A stretch of 64,000 nucleotides of DNA. It comes from Bacillota bacterium. GTDB taxonomy: Bacteria > Bacillota > Clostridia > Christensenellales > SZUA-584. The notes under the pieces were generated by a model, which was given only the letters and a program-made list of their open reading frames with translations, did no database searches and had not been told where the DNA came from. Location of the stretch: assembly GCA_023461435.1 (NCBI GenBank), contig JAEYLC010000044.1, positions 62,001 through 126,000 of the forward strand, in the 5' to 3' direction. Every line of letters begins with the position of its first letter. Within the stretch, counting starts at the first letter, position 1. Below, piece by piece: positions 44,174-52,264 of the stretch. Position numbers and translations under genes: made by a program.

Positions 44174-45010
44174 TCACTTCAGATAATAATTAAATATGAT
44201 ACCCTCAAACATTCGGGTCGGCAATATCCTTTTCAGGAAGACCGACAGCTTCTGGTCAAGCTTGCCGACCTTGTAACGCAAGGCGGGCTTTTTTGTCTGA
44301 AGTATTTTGTAAACCAGCCTGCCCACATCGGCCGGGTCGCTGCCTGTTTCCTCGTCATGGGCAATTTTATCGGTGACCTTCTTGCAGTCCTCATAGTAGG
44401 GAGAGCTTTTGTCAAAAGCACGCAATGCGTGCTTGCGGCTTGCCTTGGAACCATTCCGATGATCGGACGGTTCTATCAGTGTGACGTGGATTCCCCACTT
44501 TTTGATTTCCAGGCTCAAGGCTTCCGAGAAGCCTTCAATCGCATGTTTTGAGCCGACATAGGCGCTGGTGAAGGGTGTGGCCAGAAGACCGTTGATTGAG
44601 CTTAAATTGATGATGTTCCCGCTTCTTTGTTTCCTCATCGCAGGCAATACGGCCTGGCATGAACGAATGACGCCAAGGTAATTGATATTCATGATATCAT
44701 TAAATTCGTCAATGGACAAATCTTCCGCGGCGCCAAGGCATATCTGGGCAGCGCAGTTGACCAGCACGTCAAGCCTCCCTTCGGCTGACAGTATAGCCGC
44801 AACGGCGCGTTGAAGCGTCTCTGAATCAGTGACATCGACAAAGAGCTTGTGGTAGCCGGTGCCGTCCTCAAATGTGCTTTTTCCTTCCCCGCCCTTAAAC
44901 GACCGGGCCCCGGCATAAACCGTCATTCCGTTGGCGGCCAGATGTCTGGCAATATATAACCCAATACCGCTTGACCCGCCGACGACAAAAACCACCTTTT
45001 TCTTCTGCAT
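44174..45010 (-). CDS. Short-chain dehydrogenase/reductase
   Basis: 278 residues from ATG 45010. Cofactor motif VFVVGGSSGIGLYIARHLA, the NNAG-equivalent as NCAAQ, catalytic Ser in NLSSINGLL, and the YxxxK pair in AYVGSKHAIEGF. After the core the C-terminal extension (residues about 200-278) resembles the classical SDRs that act on lipids or steroids. Substrate unknown. Confidence 0.88.
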   Translation of the reverse strand: MQKKKVVFVVGGSSGIGLYIARHLAANGMTVYAGARSFKGGEGKSTFEDGTGYHKLFVDVTDSETLQRAVAAILSAEGRLDVLVNCAAQICLGAAEDLSIDEFNDIMNINYLGVIRSCQAVLPAMRKQRSGNIINLSSINGLLATPFTSAYVGSKHAIEGFSEALSLEIKKWGIHVTLIEPSDHRNGSKASRKHALRAFDKSSPYYEDCKKVTDKIAHDEETGSDPADVGRLVYKILQTKKPALRYKVGKLDQKLSVFLKRILPTRMFEGIIFNYYLK

Positions 45011-45198
45011 AACTGCGTTCCTTCCTGTCGCATTAGTAATCAATAATAATTCTTATTATCATATATTATACAAGTCTTTTTTTAAATTCAATATTCGGTA
45101 CTGAAAACGGCCATATAGAGTTAAAAAGCGGCGCAGGAGGAAGCAGCGCTGAAACCATGGAAAAAGCTCTGTCAAAGCGGACCGCCTCAGGAATAAAA

Positions 45199-45222
45199 AG
45201 CGGATGCTGTCATCCGCTTGAT
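45199..45222 (-). terminator. Terminator downstream of the CPBP gene
   Basis: AAGCGGATG and CATCCGCTT form a 9-bp stem with loop CTGT; on the minus strand it ends in TTTTTATT. It is the only structured element in the 340 bases between the SDR and CPBP genes (45011-45353); the rest is AT-rich and holds no convincing gene. Confidence 0.75.
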
Positions 45223-45353
45223 TATAATCATAATAGCCGGTTTTTCATACTTGAGATGTCTTGGCTTGGTGCTTAATTTATTCCTGTAAGCTCATTCTAT
45301 ACAAATTCGTTTCGAAACACAATATGCTGAGCGCGAATATGTGGCGAAAATCG

Positions 45354-46262
45354 CTAAACTGCAAACATGGATAATGTGTTTAGTGCGAAAAGCCCCGCGC
45401 AGCCGGCGAAGAACAGCAGCACGCCCGGGTTTAGATACACGGCAGCTTTTCCGTTTGGCTGCCCAAACAGACCGCGGCTCATCTTTGTTCGCTTGATATT
45501 GACGAAGAACAAAACGATGCCCGCAATGACCAGGCAGATCACGAGCAGGCCAAAGAGTCCTGCCGTGACGATGCTCGCATCGATCAACAGCAGCGATATC
45601 ACGCTGCCGATGAGGTTGATGAACATGTGCAGTATGATCGTGTAGGCTAATTTGCCCGTCTTCACAAAAATGAAACCGAACGCGATGCCGAGCCCGAAGG
45701 CATAGAAGAATTGCGTGAAGTTTCCGTGAATCAGCCCGAATATGAGCCCGCTGACGATCACGGCGGGCTTTTCACCGAACGGCAGGAGCCTTGGAATCAG
45801 CAGCTTTCGGAAGAACAGCTCTTCCGCGATTGGCGCGAGAATCACGACAAACATCAGATTCGCCCAAATGCCCGAATCCGTAATCAGGCTGAAAAGCGGC
45901 TGCGACATTTCCTTGCCTGCGATGGCCTGCAGCATAAGATTAAGCAGCGTTCCCACCAGATTCCCCGCGTACATGACGGCAAAGCACACGATCATGATGA
46001 TCACAAAGCGCCCGGCTCCGAGCTTTCTTTGCACAGCGGGCAGTGACGGCATCCGCCGGATCAGCATCGCGGCCAGCGGCATCGCGATCAGATATTGCGG
46101 CAAGACCATGATAATATACCGAATCCACTCATTTTCGAGGTATTGCGCAAACAGCCACGCGAGCAGGAATTGCAGCGCCACAGTTGCGGAAACCATAAGC
46201 AGCATCGCAAAACCAACGCGCGTAAACGCACGCCTTGAGCGATTAAGAGCGAGTTTCTCCAT
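45354..46262 (-). CDS. CPBP-family intramembrane protease
   Basis: 302 residues from ATG 46262, eight bases after GGGGG. About eight membrane segments. The CPBP (Abi/Rce1-like) motifs are complete: EELFFRKLLIPRL (EExxxR), then FGLIHGN and FGFIFVKTGKLAYTIILHMF with the His residues. These glutamic intramembrane proteases process prenylated or bacteriocin-type peptides, or give bacteriocin self-immunity. No bacteriocin gene is adjacent. Confidence 0.9.
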   Translation of the reverse strand: MEKLALNRSRRAFTRVGFAMLLMVSATVALQFLLAWLFAQYLENEWIRYIIMVLPQYLIAMPLAAMLIRRMPSLPAVQRKLGAGRFVIIMIVCFAVMYAGNLVGTLLNLMLQAIAGKEMSQPLFSLITDSGIWANLMFVVILAPIAEELFFRKLLIPRLLPFGEKPAVIVSGLIFGLIHGNFTQFFYAFGLGIAFGFIFVKTGKLAYTIILHMFINLIGSVISLLLIDASIVTAGLFGLLVICLVIAGIVLFFVNIKRTKMSRGLFGQPNGKAAVYLNPGVLLFFAGCAGLFALNTLSMFAV

Positions 46263-46414
46263 GATCATACCCCCTTATGATAAAAAACGGGATGCGGTGC
46301 CCGCTGTAAAGTCTTCTGAAATAGAAATCATATGATGACTAGACCTTTTTTCTATTTTATACAAATATTATTCCAAGCACAATAAAATAATCCCAAAAAG
46401 CGAGGTTTGGCAGT

Positions 46415-46540
46415 TTATCGAGCATCGGAGCCGCCTGAATCTTTGCCGTATTTGATCACGCTGACATCCGCCACGGTGATAAGGCCCTCGCCCACAATTT
46501 CTTCCACCGCCGGTATCGCTTTTATGCTCTCCTTTTTTAT
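46415..46540 (-). pseudogene. DUF190 remnant (C-terminal part) behind fluC
   Basis: Read leftward, the frame gives KKESIKAIPAVEEIVGEG followed by LITVADVSVIKYGKDSGG to TAA at 46415. This matches the C-terminal third of DUF190 proteins, which often accompany crcB/fluC. There is no start codon in a suitable place; the frame just runs back into the end of fluC 1 in another phase. The first two thirds have been lost, probably by deletion. Confidence 0.65.
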
Positions 46541-46893
46541 AAAAGCTTGCCGATCTCCAGACCGGCGGCATATCCAAGAACCCCCAAGAGAAGAGAGCCT
46601 AAAATATATGCAAACGCATTGAGCTTCTCGTTCTCGCGAAAAAGGTGAAAGCCTTCGTACATGAACGTTGAAAACGTTGTATAAGCTCCCAAAAAGCCCT
46701 CACCCAGCAGAAGATATCCGTTTTCCGTAACGGCTATGCCGGAAACGATCCCCAAAAGCAGAGCGCCGGTGATATTGATGATCAATGTGGCGATTGGGAA
46801 GGCTGTTTGGGCCCGCTGCGATATGATCTTCCCGAGATGAAACCGGGCCACGCCGCCGAATACTCCGCCTATGCCAACCAGTAGGATGTTCAA
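46537..46893 (-). CDS. fluC1: Fluoride channel subunit 1
   Basis: 118 residues, four membrane segments. Family hallmarks: GGVFGGVARFHLG, NITGALLLG with the conserved Asn, and GFLGAYTTFSTFMYE with the Phe/Thr/Ser track of the fluoride pore. In Gram-positives two different Fluc/CrcB proteins usually sit side by side and work together; here the partner is 23 bases upstream. A DUF190 remnant follows. Confidence 0.93.
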   Translation of the reverse strand: MNILLVGIGGVFGGVARFHLGKIISQRAQTAFPIATLIINITGALLLGIVSGIAVTENGYLLLGEGFLGAYTTFSTFMYEGFHLFRENEKLNAFAYILGSLLLGVLGYAAGLEIGKLL

Positions 46894-46916
46894 TTATAAT
46901 CACATTCCTTTCTGTA

Positions 46917-47321
46917 TTATTCTTCTTTTCTTTTTGCGATTCTGGAGCCGAGCTCGCGGGCAAGGACGATTCCCAGATACGCCGCGCCAAGCCCGAGCAT
47001 CACGGAGACGGTGACGTATGCCACTGCGGAAAAGTAGTTTCCGCCGGTCATCAATCCGACGGTTTCCTTGCATAGTGTCGAAAACGTCGTGAAGGCACCA
47101 AGCAGGCCGACAGTGATGCCTGTTCGGATATCCGGGCTGAATTCCCATATCTCAAAAGCGACAGTCAGAACAAAGGCGAGTATCAAAGCGCCACTCAGAT
47201 TGATGATCAGCGTATTGATCGGGATGCCTTCTTGATTGCCGGATAGCTGTATGCCTTTTACCAGATATCTTAAAGCGGCTCCGAAGAAGCTGCCAATACC
47301 CACAAAAACATATTTCCTCAT
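46917..47321 (-). CDS. fluC2: Fluoride channel subunit 2
   Basis: 134 residues, four membrane segments: GSFFGAALRYLVKG, NLSGALILAF, GLLGAFTTFSTLCKE. The two subunits probably assemble in opposite orientations; the charged ends differ (this one ends in ARELGSRIAKRKEE). It is the first gene behind the fluoride riboswitch, so both subunits are made only when fluoride is sensed. Confidence 0.93.
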   Translation of the reverse strand: MRKYVFVGIGSFFGAALRYLVKGIQLSGNQEGIPINTLIINLSGALILAFVLTVAFEIWEFSPDIRTGITVGLLGAFTTFSTLCKETVGLMTGGNYFSAVAYVTVSVMLGLGAAYLGIVLARELGSRIAKRKEE

Positions 47322-47392
47322 GACATATAGTTTGCCTTTCTTATAATGAACAGATGATATTGCTTCTTCAGAATCTTGAATATTATGGGATT

Positions 47393-47477
47393 AAAAAAGC
47401 TGATCACATCTGTTATACAGAAGTCATCAGCTTATCAGCGTTTCTGGTATTCACCAAGGGAGAACTTCATTCCCGAT
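47393..47477 (-). ncRNA. Fluoride riboswitch (crcB motif) with overlapping terminator
   Basis: The minus strand reads GGGAATGAAGTTCTCCC, a purine-rich linker, AGAAACGCTG and then AGCTGATGACTTCT, the crcB-RNA pattern (aptamer about 47420-47477). AGCTGAT (47432-47426) can instead pair with ATCAGCT (47404-47398), followed by a T run: a terminator that uses the aptamer's own 3' segment. A promoter TTGACT-17-TAGAAT lies at 47512-47484. Fluoride binding should prevent termination. Confidence 0.87.
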
Positions 47478-47483
47478 ATTATC

Positions 47484-47512
47484 ATTCTAAAGCTATGTGT
47501 ATATTAAGTCAA
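47484..47512 (-). promoter_or_regulatory. Promoter of the fluoride riboswitch/fluC operon
   Basis: On the minus strand TTGACT (47512-47507), 17 bases, TAGAAT (47489-47484). Transcription begins just before the aptamer. Confidence 0.7.
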
Positions 47513-47534
47513 GCCATGTTCTGTTTAACCAAAA

Positions 47535-47556
47535 AAGCGGATGCTTGCACCCGCTT
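47535..47556 (-). terminator. Hairpin resembling the CPBP terminator
   Basis: AAGCGGATGC pairs with GCACCCGCTT (one mismatch); the minus strand continues into TTTTTT. It could end ileS read-through before the fluoride riboswitch. Confidence 0.6.
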
Positions 47557-47579
47557 CAGCCTGATGAAAAACCCCATTC

Positions 47580-47691
47580 TGTCATGCTGAACAGAACGTG
47601 AGTGAAGTGAAACATCCCATGTTAAAAACGCTGTTAACATGGGATGTTAATCCACTGCGTCGTCGATCGTGATCGCTCACTCAAAATGACA
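47580..47691. repeat. Palindromic intergenic repeat element
   Basis: 112 bases bounded by TGTCAT and ATGACA. The centre is a perfect-looking hairpin (ATCCCATGTTAA / GTTAACATGGGAT). The left arm TGTCATGCTGA with GAGTGAAGTGAAACATCCC resembles the copy at 29793-29829; the right arm, inverted, begins TGTCATTTTGAGTGAGCGA. So two facing copies of one small repeat family. Confidence 0.7.
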
Positions 47692-47716
47692 TTTAAAGTT
47701 CTTTCACTAAGTTTAG

Positions 47717-47737
47717 CGGATGCCGCCATCCGTCTTA
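47717..47737 (-). terminator. Hairpin after ileS, probable terminator
   Basis: GCGGATG and CATCCGT-like arms pair in 47717-47736, five bases past the ileS stop codon. The T run is weak. Confidence 0.5.
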
Positions 47738-47741
47738 TCAT

Positions 47742-50700
47742 TTATATTTTCTGAACGCTCAGCGTGGCCGGCTCGCCGTTGATGTCCCAGTCCTTCGTGT
47801 AACCCGCGGGCGCGCCCGAAATCTCGTCCGCCATGACCTCGGCTTTGATCTCGTCCGCATTGCGCTCCACCACGCCGGTCAGCCGTGCGCTGCCCGTCAC
47901 AGCAAAACGGATATGATCCATCACTTCGAAGCCCGCTTCCTTGCGCATCGTCTGTATCTTGCTGATCAGCTCGCGCACAAAGCCTTCCTCAATCAGCGCT
48001 TCTGTGAGCGTGGTGTCGAGTATCACGCTTAAGGACCCTTGCGTTTCCACCACAAAGCCTTCCTTGTGAACGGGTTCAATCAGCAGGTCTTCCTCCACGA
48101 GCGATACCGTCTGACCGTCCGCCTCGAACGAATACGTTTCCCCCGCACGCACGGTATTCACGATAGCCACAGTATCGGCTTCAGCGAGGTGTGTCTTGAT
48201 CGCGCCGAGCAGCTTGCCGTAGCGCGGCCCGAGCGTTTTGAGCTGCGGCTTCAAATTGTATGAAATGAATGCCGAGACGTCCGCGCCGAGCGACACCTTT
48301 TTCACATTGAGCTCGCCTTCCACGAGTTCCACATACATATCGCCGAGCGCATCGACGCCCGCGACGTACATGTTCGCGATCGGCTGGCGGTTTTTGATCA
48401 CCGCCGTATTGCGCGCGCTGCGTCCGAGCACCACGATACCCAGCACGGCGTCCATGCTCTTCTCAAGCTCCTTGTCGATCATGCTCTGATCGGCCTTGGG
48501 GTATTCGCAAAGATGCACGCTCTCGGGCGCGGCTTTATCCACGCTGCGCACGATGTTCTGGTACATCGTCTCCGTCATGAACGGGATGAAAGGCGCGGCT
48601 AGGCGGCACAGCGTTTCGAGCACCGTATACAGCGTTAAAAACGCGTCCGATTTGTCCTGCTCCATGCCAGGCGCCCAGAAACGGCCGCGGCAGCGGCGCA
48701 CATACCAGTTCGAGAGCTCGTCAACGAATTTATCCATTTCGCGCGCGGGCTCGGTGAGGCGGTATTCATCAAGGTTTCGGCTCACCGTTTGAATCAGCGT
48801 GTGCAGACGCGAGAGTATCCATTTGTCCATCACGTTATCTAGCCTCAGCGTGTGCTTTGTCGGGTCGAAATCGTCGATATCCGCATAGAGCACGTAGAAC
48901 GCATACGTGTTCCAAAGCGTGCCCATAAACTTGCGCTGCGCTTCCGAGACGGCTTCAGAATAGAAACGGCTCGGAAGCCACGGCATGCTGCCCACATAGA
49001 AATACCAGCGCACCGCGTCGGCGCCCTGATTGTCGAGCACGGTCCAGGGGTCCACCACGTTGCCCTTGTGCTTGCTCATCTTCTGGCCGTCTTTATCCTG
49101 CACGTGCCCAAGCACGATGCAGTTTTCAAACGGATTGCGGCCGAACACGAGTGTGCCGATGGCGAGCAGCGTATAGAACCAGCCGCGCGTCTGGTCGACC
49201 GCTTCGCTGATGAAATCGGCCGGGAAGCGCTTCTCGAATTCTTCCTTGTTTTCAAACGGGTAATGCCATTGAGCGAACGGCATTGAGCCCGAATCGTACC
49301 AGCAGTCGATCACCTCGGGCACGCGCTTCATCGTGCCGCCGCACTGCTCGCATTTGATCGTGACCGCGTCGATAAACGGCTTGTGCAGCTCAAGCTCCTC
49401 GGGCACGTTCCGTCCCTTTTCTCTAAGCTCCGCGACCGAGCCGATCACGGTATGATGGCCGCACTTGCACTGCCACACGGGCAGCGGCGTGCCCCAGTAG
49501 CGCTCACGCGAGAGGCCCCAGTCGATCACGTTTTCCAGGAAGTTGCCCATGCGGCCTTCCTTGATGTTCTCGGGCAGCCAGTTGACCGCGCGGTTATTCT
49601 CCATCAGAATGTCTTTCACGGCGGTCATCTTGATGAACCAGGTGCTGCGCGCGTAATAAAGCAGCGGCGTGTCGCAGCGCCAGCAGAACGGATAGCTGTG
49701 CGAATACGCCTTGGTGTAGAGCAGAAGCCCGCGCTCCTTTAAGTCCGCGATGATCTTCGGGTCGCCGTCCTTCACGAACACGCCCGCCCACGGCGTTTGT
49801 GCCTTGAACCGGCCCTGCTCGTTGACCATCTGCACGAAAGGCAGATCGTATTTGCGGCCCACGCGCGCGTCGTCTTCACCGAAAGCGGGGGCGGTATGCA
49901 CGATACCCGAGCCGTCCGTCAGCGTCACATAATCGTCGGCGGTTAAATACCACGCCTTTTTGTCCGCCGTACCGAAATCGTAGAGCGGTTCATATTCCTT
50001 GTGTTCAAGGTCTTTGCCTTTGTATTCTCCTATAGCCTGCTTGGCTTCGCCGAGCACCGTCTCCACGAGCGCCGCCGCCATGATGAGGTAAGAGCCTTCG
50101 TGTTCCACCTTGACGTAGGTCTCGCGCGGGTTCACGCAGAGCGCCACGTTCGACGGCAGCGTCCACGGCGTCGTCGTCCAGGCGAGAAAATAGGTATTCT
50201 CTTCGCCCTTGGCCTTGAACTTGACGAATACCGAATCTTCCTCGACGTCCTTGTAGCCTTGCGCCACCTCGTGCGACGAGAGCGCGGTTCCGCAGCGCGG
50301 GCAGTACGGCACAACCTTGTGGCCTTTATACAAAAGCCCCTTGTCCGCCACCTGCTTTAAAGACCACCAGACCGACTCGATGTAGTTGTTGTCGTAGGTG
50401 ATGTATGGGTGCTCCATGTCCGCCCAGAAGCCCACGCGTTCGCTCATGCGTTCCCATTCGCCCTTGTATTTCCAGACGCTCTTCTTGCATTCCGCGATGA
50501 ACGGCTCCACGCCGTATTGCTCGATCTGCTCCTTGCCGTCGAGTCCGAGCATTTTTTCCACCTCGAGCTCCACGGGCAGGCCGTGCGTATCCCAGCCCGC
50601 TTTGCGCAGCACATCGTAGCCCTGCATCGTGCGGTAGCGCGGAATCAGGTCTTTAATGCAGCGCGTCAATATATGGCCGATGTGCGGCTTGCCGTTCGCC

Positions 50701-50849
50701 GTCGGCGGTCCGTCGTAAAACGTGTAAGCCTTGGCTCCCTTGTTTTTATCGACAGTCTTTTTGAATATCTCATTTTGTTCCCAGAACTTAAGGACCTCAA
50801 CTTCCCTGTCTTTAAAATTAAGGTTCTTATCGACCTGTTTGTAAAGCAT
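47742..50849 (-). CDS. ileS: Isoleucyl-tRNA synthetase (long, type 2 form)
   Basis: 1035 residues. Class I signatures: HIGH in PTANGKPHIGHI near residue 52 and KMSKH in DGQKMSKHKGN near 590, with the editing domain between (about 185-390). Two Cys pairs in the middle (CKCGHH and CEQCGG) bind zinc in this form. Length and motif style fit the type 2 (eukaryote-like) IleRS, which in other bacteria is the mupirocin-insensitive type; that phenotype is not shown here. Controlled by the T-box leader upstream, so induced by uncharged tRNA-Ile. Confidence 0.96.
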   Translation of the reverse strand: MLYKQVDKNLNFKDREVEVLKFWEQNEIFKKTVDKNKGAKAYTFYDGPPTANGKPHIGHILTRCIKDLIPRYRTMQGYDVLRKAGWDTHGLPVELEVEKMLGLDGKEQIEQYGVEPFIAECKKSVWKYKGEWERMSERVGFWADMEHPYITYDNNYIESVWWSLKQVADKGLLYKGHKVVPYCPRCGTALSSHEVAQGYKDVEEDSVFVKFKAKGEENTYFLAWTTTPWTLPSNVALCVNPRETYVKVEHEGSYLIMAAALVETVLGEAKQAIGEYKGKDLEHKEYEPLYDFGTADKKAWYLTADDYVTLTDGSGIVHTAPAFGEDDARVGRKYDLPFVQMVNEQGRFKAQTPWAGVFVKDGDPKIIADLKERGLLLYTKAYSHSYPFCWRCDTPLLYYARSTWFIKMTAVKDILMENNRAVNWLPENIKEGRMGNFLENVIDWGLSRERYWGTPLPVWQCKCGHHTVIGSVAELREKGRNVPEELELHKPFIDAVTIKCEQCGGTMKRVPEVIDCWYDSGSMPFAQWHYPFENKEEFEKRFPADFISEAVDQTRGWFYTLLAIGTLVFGRNPFENCIVLGHVQDKDGQKMSKHKGNVVDPWTVLDNQGADAVRWYFYVGSMPWLPSRFYSEAVSEAQRKFMGTLWNTYAFYVLYADIDDFDPTKHTLRLDNVMDKWILSRLHTLIQTVSRNLDEYRLTEPAREMDKFVDELSNWYVRRCRGRFWAPGMEQDKSDAFLTLYTVLETLCRLAAPFIPFMTETMYQNIVRSVDKAAPESVHLCEYPKADQSMIDKELEKSMDAVLGIVVLGRSARNTAVIKNRQPIANMYVAGVDALGDMYVELVEGELNVKKVSLGADVSAFISYNLKPQLKTLGPRYGKLLGAIKTHLAEADTVAIVNTVRAGETYSFEADGQTVSLVEEDLLIEPVHKEGFVVETQGSLSVILDTTLTEALIEEGFVRELISKIQTMRKEAGFEVMDHIRFAVTGSARLTGVVERNADEIKAEVMADEISGAPAGYTKDWDINGEPATLSVQKI

Positions 50850-50886
50850 AGATTACTCCTCTTATCGTTTCGCTGTTGCCTGTTCA

Positions 50887-51153
50887 CACAATAAAAAACG
50901 TCCTGCCCATGGGGCAAAAGACGCATATCTTCTACGGTACCACCCAAATGACGCCATCAAGGCGTCTCTTTTGTGCGCGGTAACGGGCGCAAAACCGTTT
51001 TTGCTTACATCCCTTCGGCAAAAAAGCGTAGCGGGTGATGGCGCGTCTGCCGCATTGGCCGGGGCTTTCACCGTTTCCCCGTCGCTTGCCGCCAATGGAA
51101 TGGCACCGCCGTGTCCCGCATCATGGCATTTTCATGATACCCGAATACAATAT
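50887..51153 (-). ncRNA. T-box leader of ileS (isoleucine)
   Basis: The minus strand carries the invariant T-box GGTGGTACCG (about 50935-50946). The stem I terminal part reads GGGGAAACGGTGAAAGCCCC; behind it an ATC triplet (51039-51037) in GCCATCACCC is the likely isoleucine specifier. A terminator hairpin CGTC...TTGCCC / GGGCA...GACG followed by TTTTTT lies at about 50917-50885. Uncharged tRNA-Ile should favour the antiterminator. Confidence 0.92.
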
Positions 51154-51159
51154 TCCTTA

Positions 51160-51187
51160 TTATAAAGGTAACGAAAAGATTTGTAAA
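51160..51187 (-). promoter_or_regulatory. Promoter of the T-box/ileS transcript
   Basis: On the minus strand TTTACA (51187-51182), 16 bases, TATAAT (51165-51160). Confidence 0.75.
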
Positions 51188-51216
51188 GAACGCGATTGTG
51201 CCTATTCGCGGGCTGT

Positions 51217-52068
51217 CTATTCGTCGGGATCTATGGGCTTAACAGGGCTGAATTTTATAATGAACTGTTCAATATCGTTAAATTGCTTGAATTCGGATGT
51301 GAAGCGGATTTTACTGCCGTCGCTGCTATGTATAGTGAGCGTGTCCATCTTTGCATATCGGTGGGTGATTAACTGAATGTCGCGCCACTTGATTTCGGTT
51401 TTGCCACGGAACAGGCTTGATCTGACGATTCGGTCTGAGTCTACATAAAGCTTGTCAAAATAATACCCCTTAATGAAATAGAGACTCAATCCCGGACAGC
51501 CGACAGCCGCCATCAGCTTTTCAAACGGATTATCAAAATGATAGTTCGATAGTATCAAGACGAGAGCAAGAACCAGTAAGGAAAATCCGAAGACCGCCAG
51601 AAACTTTGACTTTCTGAACGTCTTGCCCATTGCGTCGTTGATCTTTCTTTTCTTCAGGGTCACATCATTGCCGATTTCTATCGGCGCATATTGCTCAACC
51701 AGCTCGATCATCCTTCCGAACTCGTCAAACGCAGAGCCGACGGTAATCTTTTTCCCATTCCCGTAAATCATGGCGCACCGCCGCTTGGCTATGATATAGA
51801 TTTGCTCGGCGTCCTGCCAGCGGATATAGGTTTTTTTGATACCGCGGTATTCAATGCCGTGATAATCGATGCGGACACGCACCACCATGCACGGAATAAA
51901 CGCCATCAGGCTGAATATAAGGCAGAGCCCCCCAATCGACAGCCAGCAAACAAAATGCGGCGGAACGTTAAGCAAGGCCAGCACGCCGAGTACCATCGCG
52001 GCAGCCAAGAACCCGATGCCAAGCTTTATATTCGATTTATCCAGGTGAAATGTTGCTGAGCCCTTCAA
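51217..52068 (-). CDS. Four-span membrane protein with two PH-like halves
   Basis: 283 residues from TTG 52068, which follows AGGAGG at ideal spacing; the frame extends further to 52101 but that part precedes the ribosome binding site. Two hydrophobic pairs (about 17-62 and 152-200), each followed by a soluble beta-rich segment: VRIDYHGIEYRGIKKTYIRW and YVDSDRIVRSSLFRGKTEIK. That pattern, a strand-rich piece after paired membrane segments, is that of bacterial PH-like proteins (YdbT/YvbH type). Function unknown; no operon partner. Confidence 0.7.
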   Translation of the reverse strand: MKGSATFHLDKSNIKLGIGFLAAAMVLGVLALLNVPPHFVCWLSIGGLCLIFSLMAFIPCMVVRVRIDYHGIEYRGIKKTYIRWQDAEQIYIIAKRRCAMIYGNGKKITVGSAFDEFGRMIELVEQYAPIEIGNDVTLKKRKINDAMGKTFRKSKFLAVFGFSLLVLALVLILSNYHFDNPFEKLMAAVGCPGLSLYFIKGYYFDKLYVDSDRIVRSSLFRGKTEIKWRDIQLITHRYAKMDTLTIHSSDGSKIRFTSEFKQFNDIEQFIIKFSPVKPIDPDE

Positions 52069-52264
52069 CGCGTTCCTCCTATCTTCATCTTTGTGGGTCA
52101 AAGCACATGTTATTATATACCGGATGATTCAATCTGTCATTCTCCAATGCCTTGACGACAGACAGAGGCCATATGGCGACCGTTCCAAGCCTCTCTTTTC
52201 GTTATGCCGGGACAACCGGCGGGATTTATGGTATAATGCCCGTATCAACAACAAGGAATACTTT

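Noticed and set aside
45157..45276. 39-residue frame after an AGGAGG box
   Set aside because: The box is 15 bases or more from the ATG, the frame reads through the CPBP terminator hairpin, and the peptide has no notable features.
46407..46622. 71-residue frame on the plus strand
   Set aside because: It overlaps the fluC end and DUF190 remnant on the opposite strand and has no ribosome binding site.
47354..47590. 78-residue frame on the plus strand
   Set aside because: It covers the fluoride riboswitch, its promoter and a terminator hairpin read on the other strand.
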